Assembly (NCBI GenBank): GCA_017992055.1
Contig: JAGOPK010000012.1
Coordinates: 1-64,000 of the forward strand
Reading direction: 5' to 3'
DNA length: 64,000 nucleotides
DNA from: Burkholderiaceae bacterium
Lineage (GTDB): Bacteria > Pseudomonadota > Gammaproteobacteria > Burkholderiales > Burkholderiaceae_C
Shown piece by piece: positions 26,548-38,865 of the stretch (positions are counted from its first letter, which is position 1; each line of letters begins with the position of its first letter). The notes under the pieces were generated by a model that was given only the letters and a program-made list of their open reading frames with translations, ran no database searches and was not told the origin of the DNA. The translations under genes were made by a program, and so were the position numbers.

Positions 26548-26612
26548 GCGGGCCGTTCCAGACGGCCCGCAGTTCAGCACCGGCAAAGCCCCGCTCGCGG
26601 GGCTTTGCGCTT
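26548..26612. terminator. Two hairpins between rplY and ald
   Basis: Hairpin 1 pairs GCGGGCCGT (26548-26556) with ACGGCCCGC (26562-26570), loop 5. Hairpin 2 pairs GCAAAGCCCCG (26583-26593) with CGGGGCTTTGC (26598-26608), loop 4, followed by a short T-rich stretch. They lie between the convergent ends of rplY and ald, so they probably act in both directions. Confidence 0.7.
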
Positions 26613-26635
26613 TCTGGCGTCTGGCTTTCCGGCGT

Positions 26636-27754
26636 CTAGAGATCCAGCAGCGCCTCGGCCGCCGTCACCGGCAGGCCATGGGCCGCGCCCACCGGCGCGC
26701 AGCTCAGCCGGCCCAGCGCCACGTTCAGCCCGGCGCGCAGGTGCGGATCGTCGCGCAGCGCCGCGCGCCAGCCGCGGCCGGCCAGGGCCAGCGCATGGCG
26801 CAGCGTGGCATGGTTCAGCGCAAAGGTCGAGGTGCGCGCCACCGCGCCGGGCATGTTGGCCACGCAGTAGTGCACCACGCCGTCGACGACGAAGGTCGGC
26901 TGGTCGTGGGTGGTGGGATGCGAGGTCTCGAAGCAGCCGCCCTGGTCGATGGCCACGTCGACCACCACCGCGCCACGCTTCATGCGCGAGACCATCTCGC
27001 GCGTCACCAGCTTGGGCGCGGACGCGCCCGGCACCAGCACGCCGCCGATCACCAGATCGGCCGCCAGCACGGCTTCTTCCAGCGCCGCCGCGGTGGAGTA
27101 CTGGGTGCGGATGCGGTTGCCGAACACCAGGTCCAGCGCGCGCAGCCGGTCGAGGTTCTTGTCCAGCACCGTGACCTGGGCGCCCAGGCCCACGGCCATC
27201 TGCAGCGCATGCGTGCCGACCACGCCGGCGCCGAGGATGGCCACCTGGGCCGCCGGCACGCCGGGCACGCCGCCCAGCAGCACGCCCATGCCGCCCTTGC
27301 TCTTTTCCAGGTGGGCGGCGCCGGCCTGCACCGCCATGCGGCCGGCCACCTCGCTCATCGGCGCCAGCAGCGGCAGGCCGCCGCCGGGGCCGGTGACGGT
27401 CTCGTAGGCAATGGCCACGGCGCCGCTGCGCAGCAGGCCCTCGGTCTGGGCCCGGTCGGGCGCCAGGTGCAGGTAGGTGTAGAGGATCTGGCCCTCGCGC
27501 AAGCGCGCGATCTCGGCCGGCTGCGGCTCCTTGACCTTGACGATCATCTCGGCGCGCTCGAAGCACTCGGCGCCGTCGGCGGCCAGGCGCGCGCCGCTGT
27601 CCTGGTATTGCGCATCGTCCAGGCCGATGGCGGCACCGGCGCCGGTCTGCACCCAGACCTCGTGGCCCTGGGCCACCAGCTCGCGCACCGAGGCCGGCGT
27701 CAGCCCGACCCGGTATTCGTGGTTCTTGATCTCCTGGGGCACGGCAATGCGCAT
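26636..27754 (-). CDS. ald: Alanine dehydrogenase
   Basis: This 372-aa enzyme interconverts L-alanine and pyruvate with NAD. It begins [20 protein letters not shown] with the conserved substrate Arg, and has [32 protein letters not shown], the Rossmann [15 protein letters not shown] and [22 protein letters not shown] (in parts, with the catalytic His and Asp). The ATG at 27754 is normal. It is divergent from an ArgP-like LysR regulator and convergent with rplY. It probably serves alanine catabolism or nitrogen balance. Confidence 0.94.
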   Translation of the reverse strand: MRIAVPQEIKNHEYRVGLTPASVRELVAQGHEVWVQTGAGAAIGLDDAQYQDSGARLAADGAECFERAEMIVKVKEPQPAEIARLREGQILYTYLHLAPDRAQTEGLLRSGAVAIAYETVTGPGGGLPLLAPMSEVAGRMAVQAGAAHLEKSKGGMGVLLGGVPGVPAAQVAILGAGVVGTHALQMAVGLGAQVTVLDKNLDRLRALDLVFGNRIRTQYSTAAALEEAVLAADLVIGGVLVPGASAPKLVTREMVSRMKRGAVVVDVAIDQGGCFETSHPTTHDQPTFVVDGVVHYCVANMPGAVARTSTFALNHATLRHALALAGRGWRAALRDDPHLRAGLNVALGRLSCAPVGAAHGLPVTAAEALLDL

Positions 27755-27861
27755 CGTTGTCTCCTCGGGTGGTGGGGCGCATCTTGCGAGCCCGGCGCGG
27801 CGATCAGAAGCAACATTCACCGAACTCCGCGCTCAGAAGCGGCGCTGATAGAGTGGGCAGC

Positions 27862-28806
27862 ATGAACGCCTTTGACCCCGCTGCGCTGGAATGCCTGGCC
27901 GCGCTGGCCGATGCCGGCAGCTTCGAGCGTGCGGCCCAGGCCTTGTCGATCACGCAGTCGGCGGTATCGCAGCGCCTGCGCGCGCTGGAAACCCAGCTCG
28001 GCCGCCTGCTGGTGGTGCGCAGCCGGCCGCTGCGCCTGACCGAGCCGGGCAAGGTGCTGCTGCGCTATGCGCGCCAGATGCAGGCCATGCGCGCCGACAT
28101 CTCGCGCGAGCTGGGCGCGGCGCTGTCGCAGGACGAGCGCCTGCCGATCGCGGTCAATGCCGACAGCCTGGCCACCTGGGTGCTGCCGGCACTCGACCCG
28201 GTGGTGCAGGCCGGCCAGCGCGAGGGCTATGGCGTGGAGCTGATCGTCGACGACCAGGACTTCACCCACGACTGGCTGCGCGAAGGCGCGGTGCTGGGCT
28301 GTGTCACCGCGGTGCGCCAGCCGCTGCGTGGCTGCAGCGTGCTGCCGCTGGGCCGCATGCGCTACATCGCCGTGGCCAGCCCCGGCCTGATCGCCGACCA
28401 GCTGCCCCAGGGCCTGCACCCGGGCAACTTCGCCAAGCTGCCCTGGCTGGTGTTCAACCGCAAGGACGACAACCACACGGTCTGGGTGGCCCAGGCCTTT
28501 GGCGTGCAGGGCCCGCGGCTGAAGGAGCGCCATGTGCCCAGCACCGAGGCCCATGTGCGCGCAGCGGTGATGGGCTGGGGCATCGGCGTGATGCCGGAGC
28601 AGATGGCCGCGCCCTGGCTGGCCAGCGGCGAGCTGCTGCCGCTGCATGAGCAGGTGCATGTGGACGTGGACCTGCACTGGCACCAGTGGAAGCTGTCGGC
28701 CGACGAGACCGCCAGCGCCCAGGCCTCGCCGCGGGCCGGCGCGCTGGACCGCATCGGCCGCGCGCTGGCCGAAGGCGCCCGGAGCGCGCTGCGCTCGCCG
28801 GGATAA
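27862..28806 (+). CDS. LysR-family regulator, ArgP/LysG-like
   Basis: This 314-aa protein has the winged helix [23 protein letters not shown], then [23 protein letters not shown], and the LysR effector domain with [14 protein letters not shown], a phrase typical of ArgP/IciA/LysG. In relatives these regulate arginine or lysine exporters (argO, lysE). Here the divergent partner is ald instead, 107 bp away, so control of alanine dehydrogenase by an amino acid is likely. ATG at 27862. The 3' end is 7 bp from pth. Confidence 0.87.
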   Translation: MNAFDPAALECLAALADAGSFERAAQALSITQSAVSQRLRALETQLGRLLVVRSRPLRLTEPGKVLLRYARQMQAMRADISRELGAALSQDERLPIAVNADSLATWVLPALDPVVQAGQREGYGVELIVDDQDFTHDWLREGAVLGCVTAVRQPLRGCSVLPLGRMRYIAVASPGLIADQLPQGLHPGNFAKLPWLVFNRKDDNHTVWVAQAFGVQGPRLKERHVPSTEAHVRAAVMGWGIGVMPEQMAAPWLASGELLPLHEQVHVDVDLHWHQWKLSADETASAQASPRAGALDRIGRALAEGARSALRSPG

Positions 28807-28813
28807 TCGGCCC

Positions 28814-29446
28814 ATGATTCGATTGATCGTCGGCCTGGGCAACCCCGGGCCCGAGTACGAGCACACCCGCCACAACGCCGGCTTCTGGTGGGTGGACGGC
28901 GCGGCGCGGGCATTGGGCGCCAGCCTGGCCTTCGACCGCAGCTACCACGGCCAGGTGGCGCGGGTGAATCTGGCCCAGGGCCCGGTGTGGCTGCTGCAGC
29001 CCATGACCTTCATGAACCTGTCGGGCAAGGCGGTGGCACCGCTGGCGCGCTTCTTCAAGATCACGCCCGAGCAGATCCTGGTGGTGCACGACGAGCTGGA
29101 CCTGCCACCGGGCCAGATGAAGCTCAAGCAGGGTGGCAGCGCCGCCGGCCACAACGGCCTGAAGGACATCCAGGCCCAGCTGGGTGCGCCGGACTTCTGG
29201 CGCCTGCGCCTGGGCATCGGCCACCCCGGCCACCGCGCCGAGGTGGCCAACTACGTGCTGCGCAAGCCGCCGCTGGACGAACGCCTGGCGATCGACAAGT
29301 GTGTGGACGATTCGCTGGCCGCGCTGCCGCTGCTGCTGGACGGCAAGCTGCAGGACGCGATGATGAAGATCCATGCCAAGCCGCCGCGGCCCAAGCCGCC
29401 GCGGCCCGCACCGCCCACACCGCCCACAACGTCCACGCAGGAGTGA
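28814..29446 (+). CDS. pth: Peptidyl-tRNA hydrolase with proline-rich tail
   Basis: This 210-aa enzyme frees tRNA from stalled peptidyl-tRNA. It has [24 protein letters not shown] with the catalytic His, [13 protein letters not shown], the Asp of [11 protein letters not shown] and [13 protein letters not shown]. After about residue 188 a tail of [15 protein letters not shown] adds roughly 20 residues beyond the usual fold. ATG at 28814. In relatives it follows rplY immediately. Confidence 0.94.
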   Translation: MIRLIVGLGNPGPEYEHTRHNAGFWWVDGAARALGASLAFDRSYHGQVARVNLAQGPVWLLQPMTFMNLSGKAVAPLARFFKITPEQILVVHDELDLPPGQMKLKQGGSAAGHNGLKDIQAQLGAPDFWRLRLGIGHPGHRAEVANYVLRKPPLDERLAIDKCVDDSLAALPLLLDGKLQDAMMKIHAKPPRPKPPRPAPPTPPTTSTQE

Positions 29447-29450
29447 GGCC

Positions 29451-29915
29451 ATGTCGCAGCGCCCTCGGCACATCGCGGTCTGTTCGACCCTGGTCGGCTG
29501 GGGGCTGCTGCTGCCGGCGGGGCTGATGGCCCAGGCCCCGGCGGCCCAGGTCTACCGCTGCGGCCCCGGCCAGTACTCGGCCACGCCCTGCCCCGGCGGC
29601 ACGCCCATCGCCGGCGATGCCCGCACGGCCGAGCAGCAGGACCAGGCCCGCGACATTGCGCGGCGCCAGCAGCAGCTGGCCGATGGCCTGCGCCAGGAAC
29701 GGCTGCAACGGGAACAGGCGGCCGTCGGCCAGCGCGCGGCGGCCATCAAGCCCGCCCCACGCGCCTCGGCCGGCCCGGGCCATCAGCACAGGGACAAGGC
29801 CGACCCGCGGCCGCGGCCGCCAAAGCGCAAACCGGTGCACAAGCCGACGCCCGTCCAGTCCGCCGCCCAGTCCGCCGCCTCGGCCCCGCTGGCGGCCCCG
29901 GCCGCCAGCCGCTAG
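29451..29915 (+). CDS. Exported DUF4124-like small protein
   Basis: This 154-aa protein has a signal peptide (about 1-27) and then a short segment AQVYRCGPGQYSATPCPGGTPI with two cysteines, typical of DUF4124-type proteins. It continues with a charged Gln/Arg helix (DIARRQQQLADGLRQERLQR) and a Pro/Lys-rich C-terminus. No function is known. It lies 4 bp after pth and its stop is 1 bp from the ferredoxin stop on the other strand. Confidence 0.6.
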   Translation: MSQRPRHIAVCSTLVGWGLLLPAGLMAQAPAAQVYRCGPGQYSATPCPGGTPIAGDARTAEQQDQARDIARRQQQLADGLRQERLQREQAAVGQRAAAIKPAPRASAGPGHQHRDKADPRPRPPKRKPVHKPTPVQSAAQSAASAPLAAPAASR

Positions 29916-29916
29916 C

Positions 29917-32088
<2,172 letters not shown>

Positions 32089-32227
32089 GGGCCGATTATC
32101 GGGTTGACCCGATCCCTTGTTTGCAGTGCGTTGGCAAGCCGTCGGCCGTGAATCCACAGGGGCCCTGGTGCGTATGCGGAGGTCGGTGGGCGGTGGGCCC
32201 GCCACAACCCGAACCAGGAGAAAGTCC

Positions 32228-32836
32228 ATGCTGTCCAAGCTTGTTCCCGCCGCCGCCTTGGCCGCGGCCGCCCTGCTGTCCATGCCGGCACTGGCCCACG
32301 AGGTGGTGTACGTCGGCACGCTGTCCGGCGCCGCCGAGGCGCCGCCGAATGCCTCGCCCGGCACCGGCCCGGTGCGCCTGACCTTCGACGACCACCTCAA
32401 CACCATGCGGCTGGAGTTCAGCTTCTCGGGCCTGCTGGGCACGCTGACCGCGGCCCACATCCACGGCCCCACGGTCGACCCCATGGCCGGCACGGCCGGC
32501 GTGATGACGCGCACGCCCACCTTCACCGGCACGCCGCTGGGCGTGAGCGCGGGCAGCTTCGACCAGACCATCGACATGACCCAGGCCGCCAGCTGGAACG
32601 CCAGCTTCCTGAATGCCGCGCCCCGCAATGGCGACACGGCCCTGGCGTTTGCGACGCTGATGACCGCGGTGGCCGATGGCAAGGCCTATCTGAACCTGCA
32701 CAGCAGCGTGATCGGCAGCGGCGAGGTGCGCACGTTCTTCACGCTGGCCCCGGTGCCCGAGCCCTCCAGCTATGCGCTGATGGCCGCCGGCCTGGGCCTG
32801 CTGGCCGCCGTGGCCCGGCAGCGCCGCCGCGTCTGA
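32228..32836 (+). CDS. CHRD-domain protein with PEP-CTERM sorting signal
   Basis: This 202-aa protein has a signal peptide (about 1-23, cleavage after ALA). A CHRD domain follows, with [20 protein letters not shown] and [20 protein letters not shown]. It ends in a PEP-CTERM signal: [26 protein letters not shown], i.e. the PEP motif, a hydrophobic helix and basic residues. Such proteins are processed by an exosortase/EpsH system and go to the surface or exopolysaccharide. ATG at 32228 preceded by AGGAGAAAG. It is transcribed against the surrounding his operon, so it is an insertion there. Confidence 0.88.
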   Translation: MLSKLVPAAALAAAALLSMPALAHEVVYVGTLSGAAEAPPNASPGTGPVRLTFDDHLNTMRLEFSFSGLLGTLTAAHIHGPTVDPMAGTAGVMTRTPTFTGTPLGVSAGSFDQTIDMTQAASWNASFLNAAPRNGDTALAFATLMTAVADGKAYLNLHSSVIGSGEVRTFFTLAPVPEPSSYALMAAGLGLLAAVARQRRRV

Positions 32837-32864
32837 GCGGCGGCCTGGCGGGCAGGACGCTGTC

Positions 32865-33605
32865 TCAGCCCGCCAGCGTATCGGCGCGCTGCTGTGCGGC
32901 GGCGAAGTCCAGCGCACCGGTGTAGATGCTGCGGCCGCAGATCACGCCGCTGACGCCTTCGGACTCGACCGCGCACAGCCGCTCGATGTCGGCGATGTCG
33001 GACAGGCCGCCCGAGGCGATGACCGGGATGCTCAGCGCCTGGGCCAGCTTGACCGTGGCCTCGATGTTGATGCCGGTGAGCATGCCGTCGCGGCCGATGT
33101 CGGTGTAGATCACGCCCTCGACGCCGTAGTCCTCGAACTTCTTGGCCAGGTCCACCACCTCGTGGCCGGTGAGCTTGCTCCAGCCGTCGGTGGCCACCTT
33201 GCCGTCCTTGGCGTCGAGGCCGACGATGATGTGGCCGCCGAAGGCGCTGCAGGCATCCTTGAGGAAGCCGGGGTTCTTGACCGCGGCCGTGCCGATGATG
33301 ACGTAGCCGATGCCGTCGTCGAGGTAGCGCTCGATGGTGTCGAGGTCGCGGATGCCACCGCCCAGCTGCACCGGGATGTCGTCGCCCACGGCTTTCAGGA
33401 TGGCCTTGATCGCCGGCTCGTTGACCGGCTTGCCGGCGAAGGCGCCGTTCAGATCCACCAGGTGCAGGCGCCGCGCGCCGGCATCGACCCAGCGCCGGGC
33501 CATCGCGGCCGGGTCGTCGCCGAAGCTGGTGGAAGCGTTCATGTCGCCCTGTTGCAGGCGAACGCAGTGGCCGTCCTTGAGGTCGATGGCAGGGATCAGC
33601 AGCAT
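32865..33605 (-). CDS. hisA: Phosphoribosylformimino-AICAR-P isomerase (ProFAR isomerase)
   Basis: This 246-aa (beta/alpha)8 barrel isomerises ProFAR to PRFAR. It has [20 protein letters not shown] with the catalytic Asp, [34 protein letters not shown], and [16 protein letters not shown] with the second Asp. ATG at 33605. Length and motifs are normal. It lies 75 bp after hisH. Confidence 0.96.
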   Translation of the reverse strand: MLLIPAIDLKDGHCVRLQQGDMNASTSFGDDPAAMARRWVDAGARRLHLVDLNGAFAGKPVNEPAIKAILKAVGDDIPVQLGGGIRDLDTIERYLDDGIGYVIIGTAAVKNPGFLKDACSAFGGHIIVGLDAKDGKVATDGWSKLTGHEVVDLAKKFEDYGVEGVIYTDIGRDGMLTGINIEATVKLAQALSIPVIASGGLSDIADIERLCAVESEGVSGVICGRSIYTGALDFAAAQQRADTLAG

Positions 33606-33680
33606 GGCTGGTGCAGCGCGGTGCGTGGAAGAAGGTGGTTGGAAGGAACGCAGAACGGGATGGGGAACCCGGGCCGGTGT

Positions 33681-34343
33681 TCAGGGCTGCCAGTGCAGGA
33701 AGTTGCGGTACAGCGCGAGACCGTGCGCGGCGCTCTTCTCGGGATGGAACTGCGTGGCAAAAATGTTATCCCGCGCCACCGCACTGGTAAAGCGCTGGCC
33801 GTAGTCGGTGAGGCCGGCGCTGTGGCGCGGGTCCGACGGCTGGGCCCAGAAGCTGTGCACGAAGTAGAAGTAGGCGCCATCGGGCACGCCGGCCCACACC
33901 GGGTGGCGCTGTCCGTCGGGCGACTGCTGCAGCACCTGGTTCCAGCCCATCTGCGGCACTTTGTAGCGGCTGCCATCGGCCTGGATCTGGCCTTCGAGCC
34001 GGAAGCGCCGCACCTGGCCGGCGATCAGTCCCAGGCCCGGCGTGTCCTGCTCCTCGCTGTGGTCCAGCAGCATCTGCATGCCCACGCACACGCCCATCAG
34101 CGGCTTGGAGCGGGCGGCTTCCAGCACCGCGTCCTTCAGGCCGGAGTCGTGCAGCTCGCGCATGCAGTCGCGCATCGCGCCCTGGCCGGGCAGCACCACG
34201 CGCTCGGCGGCACGCACGTCCTCGGGGCGCTGGGTCACCACCACGCTGTAGCCCGAGTCGGCGGCCACATGCATCACGGCCTGCGACACCGAGCGCAGAT
34301 TGCCCATGCCGTAGTCGACGACGGCGACGGTCTTGGTGCTCAT
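33681..34343 (-). CDS. hisH: Imidazole glycerol phosphate synthase glutaminase subunit
   Basis: This 220-aa class I glutamine amidotransferase supplies ammonia to HisF. The triad is visible: Cys86 in [10 protein letters not shown], His200 and Glu202 in [19 protein letters not shown] and [11 protein letters not shown] are HisH-typical. ATG at 34343, 4 bp after the hisB stop. Confidence 0.96.
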   Translation of the reverse strand: MSTKTVAVVDYGMGNLRSVSQAVMHVAADSGYSVVVTQRPEDVRAAERVVLPGQGAMRDCMRELHDSGLKDAVLEAARSKPLMGVCVGMQMLLDHSEEQDTPGLGLIAGQVRRFRLEGQIQADGSRYKVPQMGWNQVLQQSPDGQRHPVWAGVPDGAYFYFVHSFWAQPSDPRHSAGLTDYGQRFTSAVARDNIFATQFHPEKSAAHGLALYRNFLHWQP

Positions 34344-34347
34344 GGGT

Positions 34348-34938
34348 TTACAGCGAACCTTTGGTGGACGGGATCACGCCGGCCGAGCGCGGATCGGGCG
34401 TCAGCGCCATGCGCAGCGCGCGGCCAAAGGCCTTGAACACCGTCTCGCACTGGTGGTGGGCATTGACGCCCTTGAGGTTGTCGATGTGCAGCGACACCAG
34501 GGCATGGTTGACGAAGCCCTGGAAAAACTCGTAGACCAGCTGGGTGTCGAGCTGGCCGATCATGCCGCTGGTGAACGGGATGTGCTGGTGCAGGCCCGGC
34601 CGGCCCGAGAAATCGACCACCACGCGCGACAGCGCTTCATCCAGCGGCACATAGCTGTGGCCGTAGCGCGTGATGCCCTTCTTGTCGCCCACGGCCTGGG
34701 CCACGGCCTGGCCCAGGGTGATGCCCACGTCCTCCACCGTGTGGTGGCCGTCGATGTGCAGGTCGCCCTCGCACTGCACGTCCAGGTCGATCAGGCCGTG
34801 GCGGGCGATCTGGTCCAGCATGTGGTCGAAGAAGCCGATGCCGGTGGCCAGGCTGCTCTTGCCCGTGCCATCGAGGTTGATGCGCACGCGGATCTTGGTC
34901 TCGTTGGTGCTGCGGCTGACGTCGGCGATGCGGTCCAT
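34348..34938 (-). CDS. hisB: Imidazoleglycerol-phosphate dehydratase
   Basis: This 196-aa enzyme is the stand-alone dehydratase, without the phosphatase domain of enterobacterial HisB. It has the metal-binding [49 protein letters not shown] and [20 protein letters not shown] at 34938, 20 bp after hisC. A separate HisN-type phosphatase must be elsewhere. Confidence 0.96.
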   Translation of the reverse strand: MDRIADVSRSTNETKIRVRINLDGTGKSSLATGIGFFDHMLDQIARHGLIDLDVQCEGDLHIDGHHTVEDVGITLGQAVAQAVGDKKGITRYGHSYVPLDEALSRVVVDFSGRPGLHQHIPFTSGMIGQLDTQLVYEFFQGFVNHALVSLHIDNLKGVNAHHQCETVFKAFGRALRMALTPDPRSAGVIPSTKGSL

Positions 34939-34958
34939 GGCGGGGCTCGATAAAGTGT

Positions 34959-36047
34959 TCAGAGGCTGCGCTGCAGCGCGGCAATCAGTTGCCCGGTCTC
35001 GTCGGGCGTGCCCACGGTCAGGCGCAGGCAGTTGGCCAGCAGCGGATGCAGGCCGCTGACGTTCTTGATCAGGATGCCCTGGGCCTTGAGCGCGGCAAAG
35101 CTGCGCGCCGCATCCGGAAAGCGCGCCAGCAGCATGTTCGCCTGGCTGGGCCAGACCTGCACGCCGGGCAGTTGCTGCAAGGCCTCGAACAGCCGGTGGC
35201 GCTGGGCGCGGATGCTCTCGGCCTGGCGCGCGTACTCGTCCACATGCTCCAGCGCAAACAGGCCAGCCTCGGCATTGAGCACGCTGATGTTGAACGGCGG
35301 GCGCAGCTTGTCGATCTCGGCGATCAGCTCGCTGCGGCCCATCAGGTAGCCGATGCGCACGCCGGCCAGGCCGAACTTGCTCATGGTGCGCATCACCAGC
35401 ACATGCGGATGGCGGCGCAGGCGCGCCATCGAGTCGCGCTCGGCAAAGGGCTGGTAGGCCTCGTCCATCACCACCAGGCCCTGCACCTCGGCCATGGCTT
35501 CGATGCAGCGCTCGATGGCCGCGTCGTGCCACAGGTTGGCGGTGGGGTTGTTGGGATAGGCCAGGTACAGCAGGGCCGGCCGGTGCTGGCGGATGGCGGC
35601 CAGCATGGCCGCCTCGTCCAGTTCGAAGTCGGCCGTCAGCGGCACGCCGACAAAGCCCAGGCCCTGCAGCTGGGCCGACAGGCCGTACATCACAAAGCTG
35701 GGCAGCGGCGACATGAACACCGCGCCGGGCTTGGCGCAGGCCATGCTGAGCAGGGTGATGATCTCGTCCGAGCCATTGCCCAGCATCAGCGCGCAGCCCT
35801 CGGGCAGGCCGGCATGGGCGGCCAGCGCGGTCTTCAGCTCGTCGCCACGCTCGGCCGGATAGCGGTTGATGGCCACGCGGCCCAGGCGCTCGCCCAGGGC
35901 CTGTTGCAGCGCCGGCGGCAGGCGGTGCGGGTTCTCCATCGTGTCCAGCTTGACGAAGCCGGCGCTGGGCTGCACCGCATAGGCATGCAGGCCCTGGATG
36001 TCCTGGCGGATCACACGTTGCATCACGGAGGTCAGGGCTTGGCTCAT
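34959..36047 (-). CDS. hisC: Histidinol-phosphate aminotransferase
   Basis: This 362-aa PLP enzyme transaminates imidazole acetol phosphate. It has [42 protein letters not shown] and the PLP lysine in [16 protein letters not shown]. The ATG at 36047 is 2 bp from the vapC stop, so it is almost certainly cotranscribed with vapBC. The Met of MQRVIRQD is an alternative, nine codons shorter at the front. Confidence 0.95.
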   Translation of the reverse strand: MSQALTSVMQRVIRQDIQGLHAYAVQPSAGFVKLDTMENPHRLPPALQQALGERLGRVAINRYPAERGDELKTALAAHAGLPEGCALMLGNGSDEIITLLSMACAKPGAVFMSPLPSFVMYGLSAQLQGLGFVGVPLTADFELDEAAMLAAIRQHRPALLYLAYPNNPTANLWHDAAIERCIEAMAEVQGLVVMDEAYQPFAERDSMARLRRHPHVLVMRTMSKFGLAGVRIGYLMGRSELIAEIDKLRPPFNISVLNAEAGLFALEHVDEYARQAESIRAQRHRLFEALQQLPGVQVWPSQANMLLARFPDAARSFAALKAQGILIKNVSGLHPLLANCLRLTVGTPDETGQLIAALQRSL

Positions 36048-36049
36048 GG

Positions 36050-36508
36050 TCAGGGTGCGGGGGCGTCCAGCAGTTCGGGGCCGATCAGGAAGGGGTTGAC
36101 GATGCGCAGCGAGTCGATGGTCTGGTCGTGCTGCAGGTCTTCGGTCAGCAGCAGGGTGCAGCCCTGCTGCTGGGCCGCGGCGACCATCAGCGCATCCCAG
36201 TAGTGCAGGCCGTAGCGGCTTTCCACGGCCCAGGCCGCCTCCACCGTGGCATGGTCCACCAGCCAGGGCTGCCAGCCCTGGTAACGCCGCACCTCGGCAC
36301 GGGCATCGCCCGCCGGCATGGGCGGGGTGAGCTTGCGCGTGGCGTGGACATAGAACTCGCTGAGCACCTGGGTGCTCAGGCGCCCGCAGCGGCGCAGCCA
36401 CAGCACGCGCAGCCAGTCGCGCGCACGCCGGTGCTTTTCGGCGTGGGCGCGGTCCTCGGCATACAGCAGGACGTTGGTGTCAACGAAGACGGTCGAGTCG
36501 CTCGGCAT
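36050..36508 (-). CDS. vapC: PIN-domain toxin, VapC-like
   Basis: This 152-aa PIN-domain protein is a probable RNase toxin. The acidic residues of the active site are visible: Asp10 in [13 protein letters not shown], Glu51 in [10 protein letters not shown], Asp105 in [11 protein letters not shown] and Asp124 in [10 protein letters not shown]. The start at 36508 overlaps the antitoxin gene by 29 bp. Only 2 bp separate it from hisC, so toxin and histidine genes share a transcript. VapC toxins usually cut initiator tRNA or rRNA; the target here is unknown. Confidence 0.9.
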   Translation of the reverse strand: MPSDSTVFVDTNVLLYAEDRAHAEKHRRARDWLRVLWLRRCGRLSTQVLSEFYVHATRKLTPPMPAGDARAEVRRYQGWQPWLVDHATVEAAWAVESRYGLHYWDALMVAAAQQQGCTLLLTEDLQHDQTIDSLRIVNPFLIGPELLDAPAP

Positions 36509-36725
36509 AGGTCTCGTCTCGCTTCGGGTACGCACGGCCGTCGGAGGCAAAGCTGACGTCGCGCGCCAGCCAGTCCTGCATCGCGCGCTCGTAGGCGTCG
36601 TCGCGGCGCATCTTCTCGGCCAGCATCTCGCCGATCAGCCGCGACACGCTGGTGTTGCGGCGTGCCGCTTCCATGCGCGCCCAGTCGGCGACGCTGTCTT
36701 CCATCGTGACGGTGACGTTTTTCAT
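36480..36725 (-). CDS. vapB: Ribbon-helix-helix antitoxin, VapB-like
   Basis: This 81-aa protein begins MKNVTVTMEDSVADWARMEA, a ribbon-helix-helix pattern (strand, then helices with SVSRLIGEMLAEKM). The C-terminal half is charged and probably wraps the toxin (ERAMQDWLARDVSF). Such antitoxins bind operators beside their own gene; two matching palindromes lie 22-55 bp upstream. ATG at 36725, TGA at 36480-36482, overlapping vapC. Confidence 0.87.
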   Translation of the reverse strand: MKNVTVTMEDSVADWARMEAARRNTSVSRLIGEMLAEKMRRDDAYERAMQDWLARDVSFASDGRAYPKRDETYAERLDRLR

Positions 36726-36747
36726 GACGGCTCACTGATTTCGTGCA

Positions 36748-36781
36748 ACACGATTTTCGTGTCACACGAACTTCGTGTCAA
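36748..36781 (-). promoter_or_regulatory. vapBC promoter with two palindromic operators, inside the hisD 3' end
   Basis: The minus-strand promoter has a perfect TTGACA (36776-36781), a 17-bp spacer and GAAAAT (36753-36758). Two identical palindromes ACACGA-N3-TCGTGT lie at 36748-36762 and 36764-36778, 16 bp apart centre to centre, covering the whole promoter. The hisD stop codon lies within the -35 hexamer. A half-site TCGTG follows at 36741-36745. This is the expected layout for VapB(C) autorepression. Confidence 0.8.
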
Positions 36782-38094
36782 CGCTTCAGCCGAAATTCCG
36801 CGGCCTGGGCATGGGCCTGCAGGCCCTCGCCATAGGCCAGTTCGGCGGCGATGGGCCCCAGCAGCTGGGCGCCGGCCTCGCTGACCTCGATCAGGCTGCT
36901 GCGCTTCTGGAAGTCGTAGACGCCCAGCGGCGACGAGAAGCGCGCCGTGCCGCTGGTGGGCAGCACATGGTTGGGGCCGGCGCAGTAGTCGCCCAGGCTC
37001 TCGCTGGTATAGGCGCCCAGGAAGATGGCACCGGCATGGCGCAGCAGCGGCTCCCAGCGGTGGGGATCACTGCTGCTCACCTCCAGGTGCTCGGGCGCGA
37101 TGCGGTTGCTGATGGCGCAGGCTTCTTCCATGTCGCGGGTCAGGATCAGCGCGCCGCGGCCCTCCAGGCTGGCGCGGATCACCTCGCGGCGCGGCATGGC
37201 GGCGATCAGGCGGTCGATCTCGGCCTGCACGCGGGCGATGTAGCCGGCATCGGGGCACAGCAGGATGCTCTGCGCCAGCTCGTCGTGCTCGGCCTGGCTG
37301 AACAGGTCCATCGCCACCCAGTCGGGCGGCGTGCTGCCATCGGCCAGCACCAGGATCTCGCTGGGCCCGGCGATCATGTCGATGCCGACCTGGCCGAAGA
37401 CGCGGCGCTTGGCGGCGGCCACATAGGCATTGCCGGGGCCGGTGACCTTGTCCACCCGCGGGATGGTGGCCGTGCCGTAGGCCAGCGCGGCCACGGCCTG
37501 GGCGCCGCCGACGGTGAAGGCGCGGTGCACGCCGGCCACATAGGCCGCGGCCAACACCAGCGGGTTCTTCTCGCCGCGCGGCGTGGGCACGACCATGATG
37601 ATCTCGGCCACGCCGGCCACCTGGGCCGGGATGGCGTTCATCAGCACGCTGCTGGGATAGGCCGCCTTGCCGCCGGGCACGTAGATGCCCACGCGGTCCA
37701 GCGGCGTGACCTTCTGGCCCAGCAGCGTGCCGTCCTCATCGCGGTACTGCCAGCTCAGGCCGCAGGCCTGCTTCTGGCGCTCGTGGTAGGTCCGCACCCG
37801 GTCGGCCGCCGCCTGCAGCGCGCTGCGCTGGGCCGGCGTGATGGCGTCGAAGGCCGCCTTCAGCTCGTCGCGGCTCAGCTCCAGCGCGGCCACGCTGGCG
37901 GCCGGCAGATGGTCGAAGCGCGCGGTGGTCTCCAGCACCGCGGCGTCGCCGCGGGCCTGCACATCGGCCAGGATCTCGGCCACGCGCTGCTCGATGGCCG
38001 CATCGGTGTCGGCCGACCAGTGCAGCACCTGCTGGAAGGCGGCCTCGAAGTCGGGCTGGGCGGTGCTGAGGTGGCGGATGGCGACAGGGCTCAT
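36778..38094 (-). CDS. hisD: Histidinol dehydrogenase
   Basis: This 438-aa zinc enzyme oxidises histidinol to histidine in two NAD-linked steps. It has [80 protein letters not shown] and [10 protein letters not shown] (each shown in short parts). ATG at 38094. The stop codon lies in the vapB promoter. Confidence 0.96.
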   Translation of the reverse strand: MSPVAIRHLSTAQPDFEAAFQQVLHWSADTDAAIEQRVAEILADVQARGDAAVLETTARFDHLPAASVAALELSRDELKAAFDAITPAQRSALQAAADRVRTYHERQKQACGLSWQYRDEDGTLLGQKVTPLDRVGIYVPGGKAAYPSSVLMNAIPAQVAGVAEIIMVVPTPRGEKNPLVLAAAYVAGVHRAFTVGGAQAVAALAYGTATIPRVDKVTGPGNAYVAAAKRRVFGQVGIDMIAGPSEILVLADGSTPPDWVAMDLFSQAEHDELAQSILLCPDAGYIARVQAEIDRLIAAMPRREVIRASLEGRGALILTRDMEEACAISNRIAPEHLEVSSSDPHRWEPLLRHAGAIFLGAYTSESLGDYCAGPNHVLPTSGTARFSSPLGVYDFQKRSSLIEVSEAGAQLLGPIAAELAYGEGLQAHAQAAEFRLKR

Positions 38095-38103
38095 GGCGAG
38101 GGC

Positions 38104-38763
38104 TCAGCGGTTGGCGAGGTTCGGGGCAATGGCCTGGGCAAACGCGTCGATCAGCCGGCGGATCGGCTCGCGCTGCAGCTTCAGCGCCGCCTGGTTGACC
38201 ACCAGGCGCGAGCTGACATCGAGGATGCGCTCGACCTCGACCAGGTGGTTGGCCTTCAAGGTGGAGCCGGTGGACACCAGGTCGACGATGGCATCGGCCA
38301 GGCCGGTCAGCGGCGCCAGCTCCATCGAGCCGTAGAGCTTGATCAGGTCCACGTGCACGCCCTTGTCGGCGAAGTGCTGGCGCGCGATCTGCGTGTACTT
38401 GGTGGCCACGCGGATGCGCGAGCCCTGCTTCACCGCGCTGGCGTAGTCGAAGTCGTCGCGCACGGCCACGCTCATGCGGCAGCGCGCGATCTGCAGGTCC
38501 AGCGGCTGGTACAGGCCGGCGCCGCCATGCTCGAGCAGCACGTCCAGGCCGGCCACGCCCAGGTCGGCGCCGCCATGCTCCACATAGGTGGGCACGTCGG
38601 TGGCGCGCACCAGCACCACGCGCACGCCGTCGGCGCTGGTGGGCAGGATCAGCTTGCGGCTCTTCTCGGGGTCTTCGAGCACGCGGATGCCGGCGGCGGC
38701 CAGCAGCGGCAGCGTCTCCTCGAAGATGCGGCCCTTGGACAGGGCGAGGGTGAGCTGGGTCAT
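38104..38763 (-). CDS. hisG: ATP phosphoribosyltransferase, short form
   Basis: This 219-aa enzyme starts histidine synthesis from ATP and PRPP. It has [18 protein letters not shown], the [15 protein letters not shown] block and the PRPP loop [16 protein letters not shown]. It is the short HisG form, lacking the regulatory C-terminal domain, so it should need HisZ, which is not in this window. ATG at 38763. First gene of the his operon, 9 bp from hisD. No murA lies between it and bolA, unlike most Burkholderiales. Confidence 0.95.
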   Translation of the reverse strand: MTQLTLALSKGRIFEETLPLLAAAGIRVLEDPEKSRKLILPTSADGVRVVLVRATDVPTYVEHGGADLGVAGLDVLLEHGGAGLYQPLDLQIARCRMSVAVRDDFDYASAVKQGSRIRVATKYTQIARQHFADKGVHVDLIKLYGSMELAPLTGLADAIVDLVSTGSTLKANHLVEVERILDVSSRLVVNQAALKLQREPIRRLIDAFAQAIAPNLANR

Positions 38764-38865
38764 CGGATTTCCAGGTGCAGGGTGGCGGTCCGGCCCCGTG
38801 CACGCTGGGAGATCCTCAGGCCCCGCGGGCGCCCGAGAGCCCCCCGCGGCATGGCGCCGCAGGGC

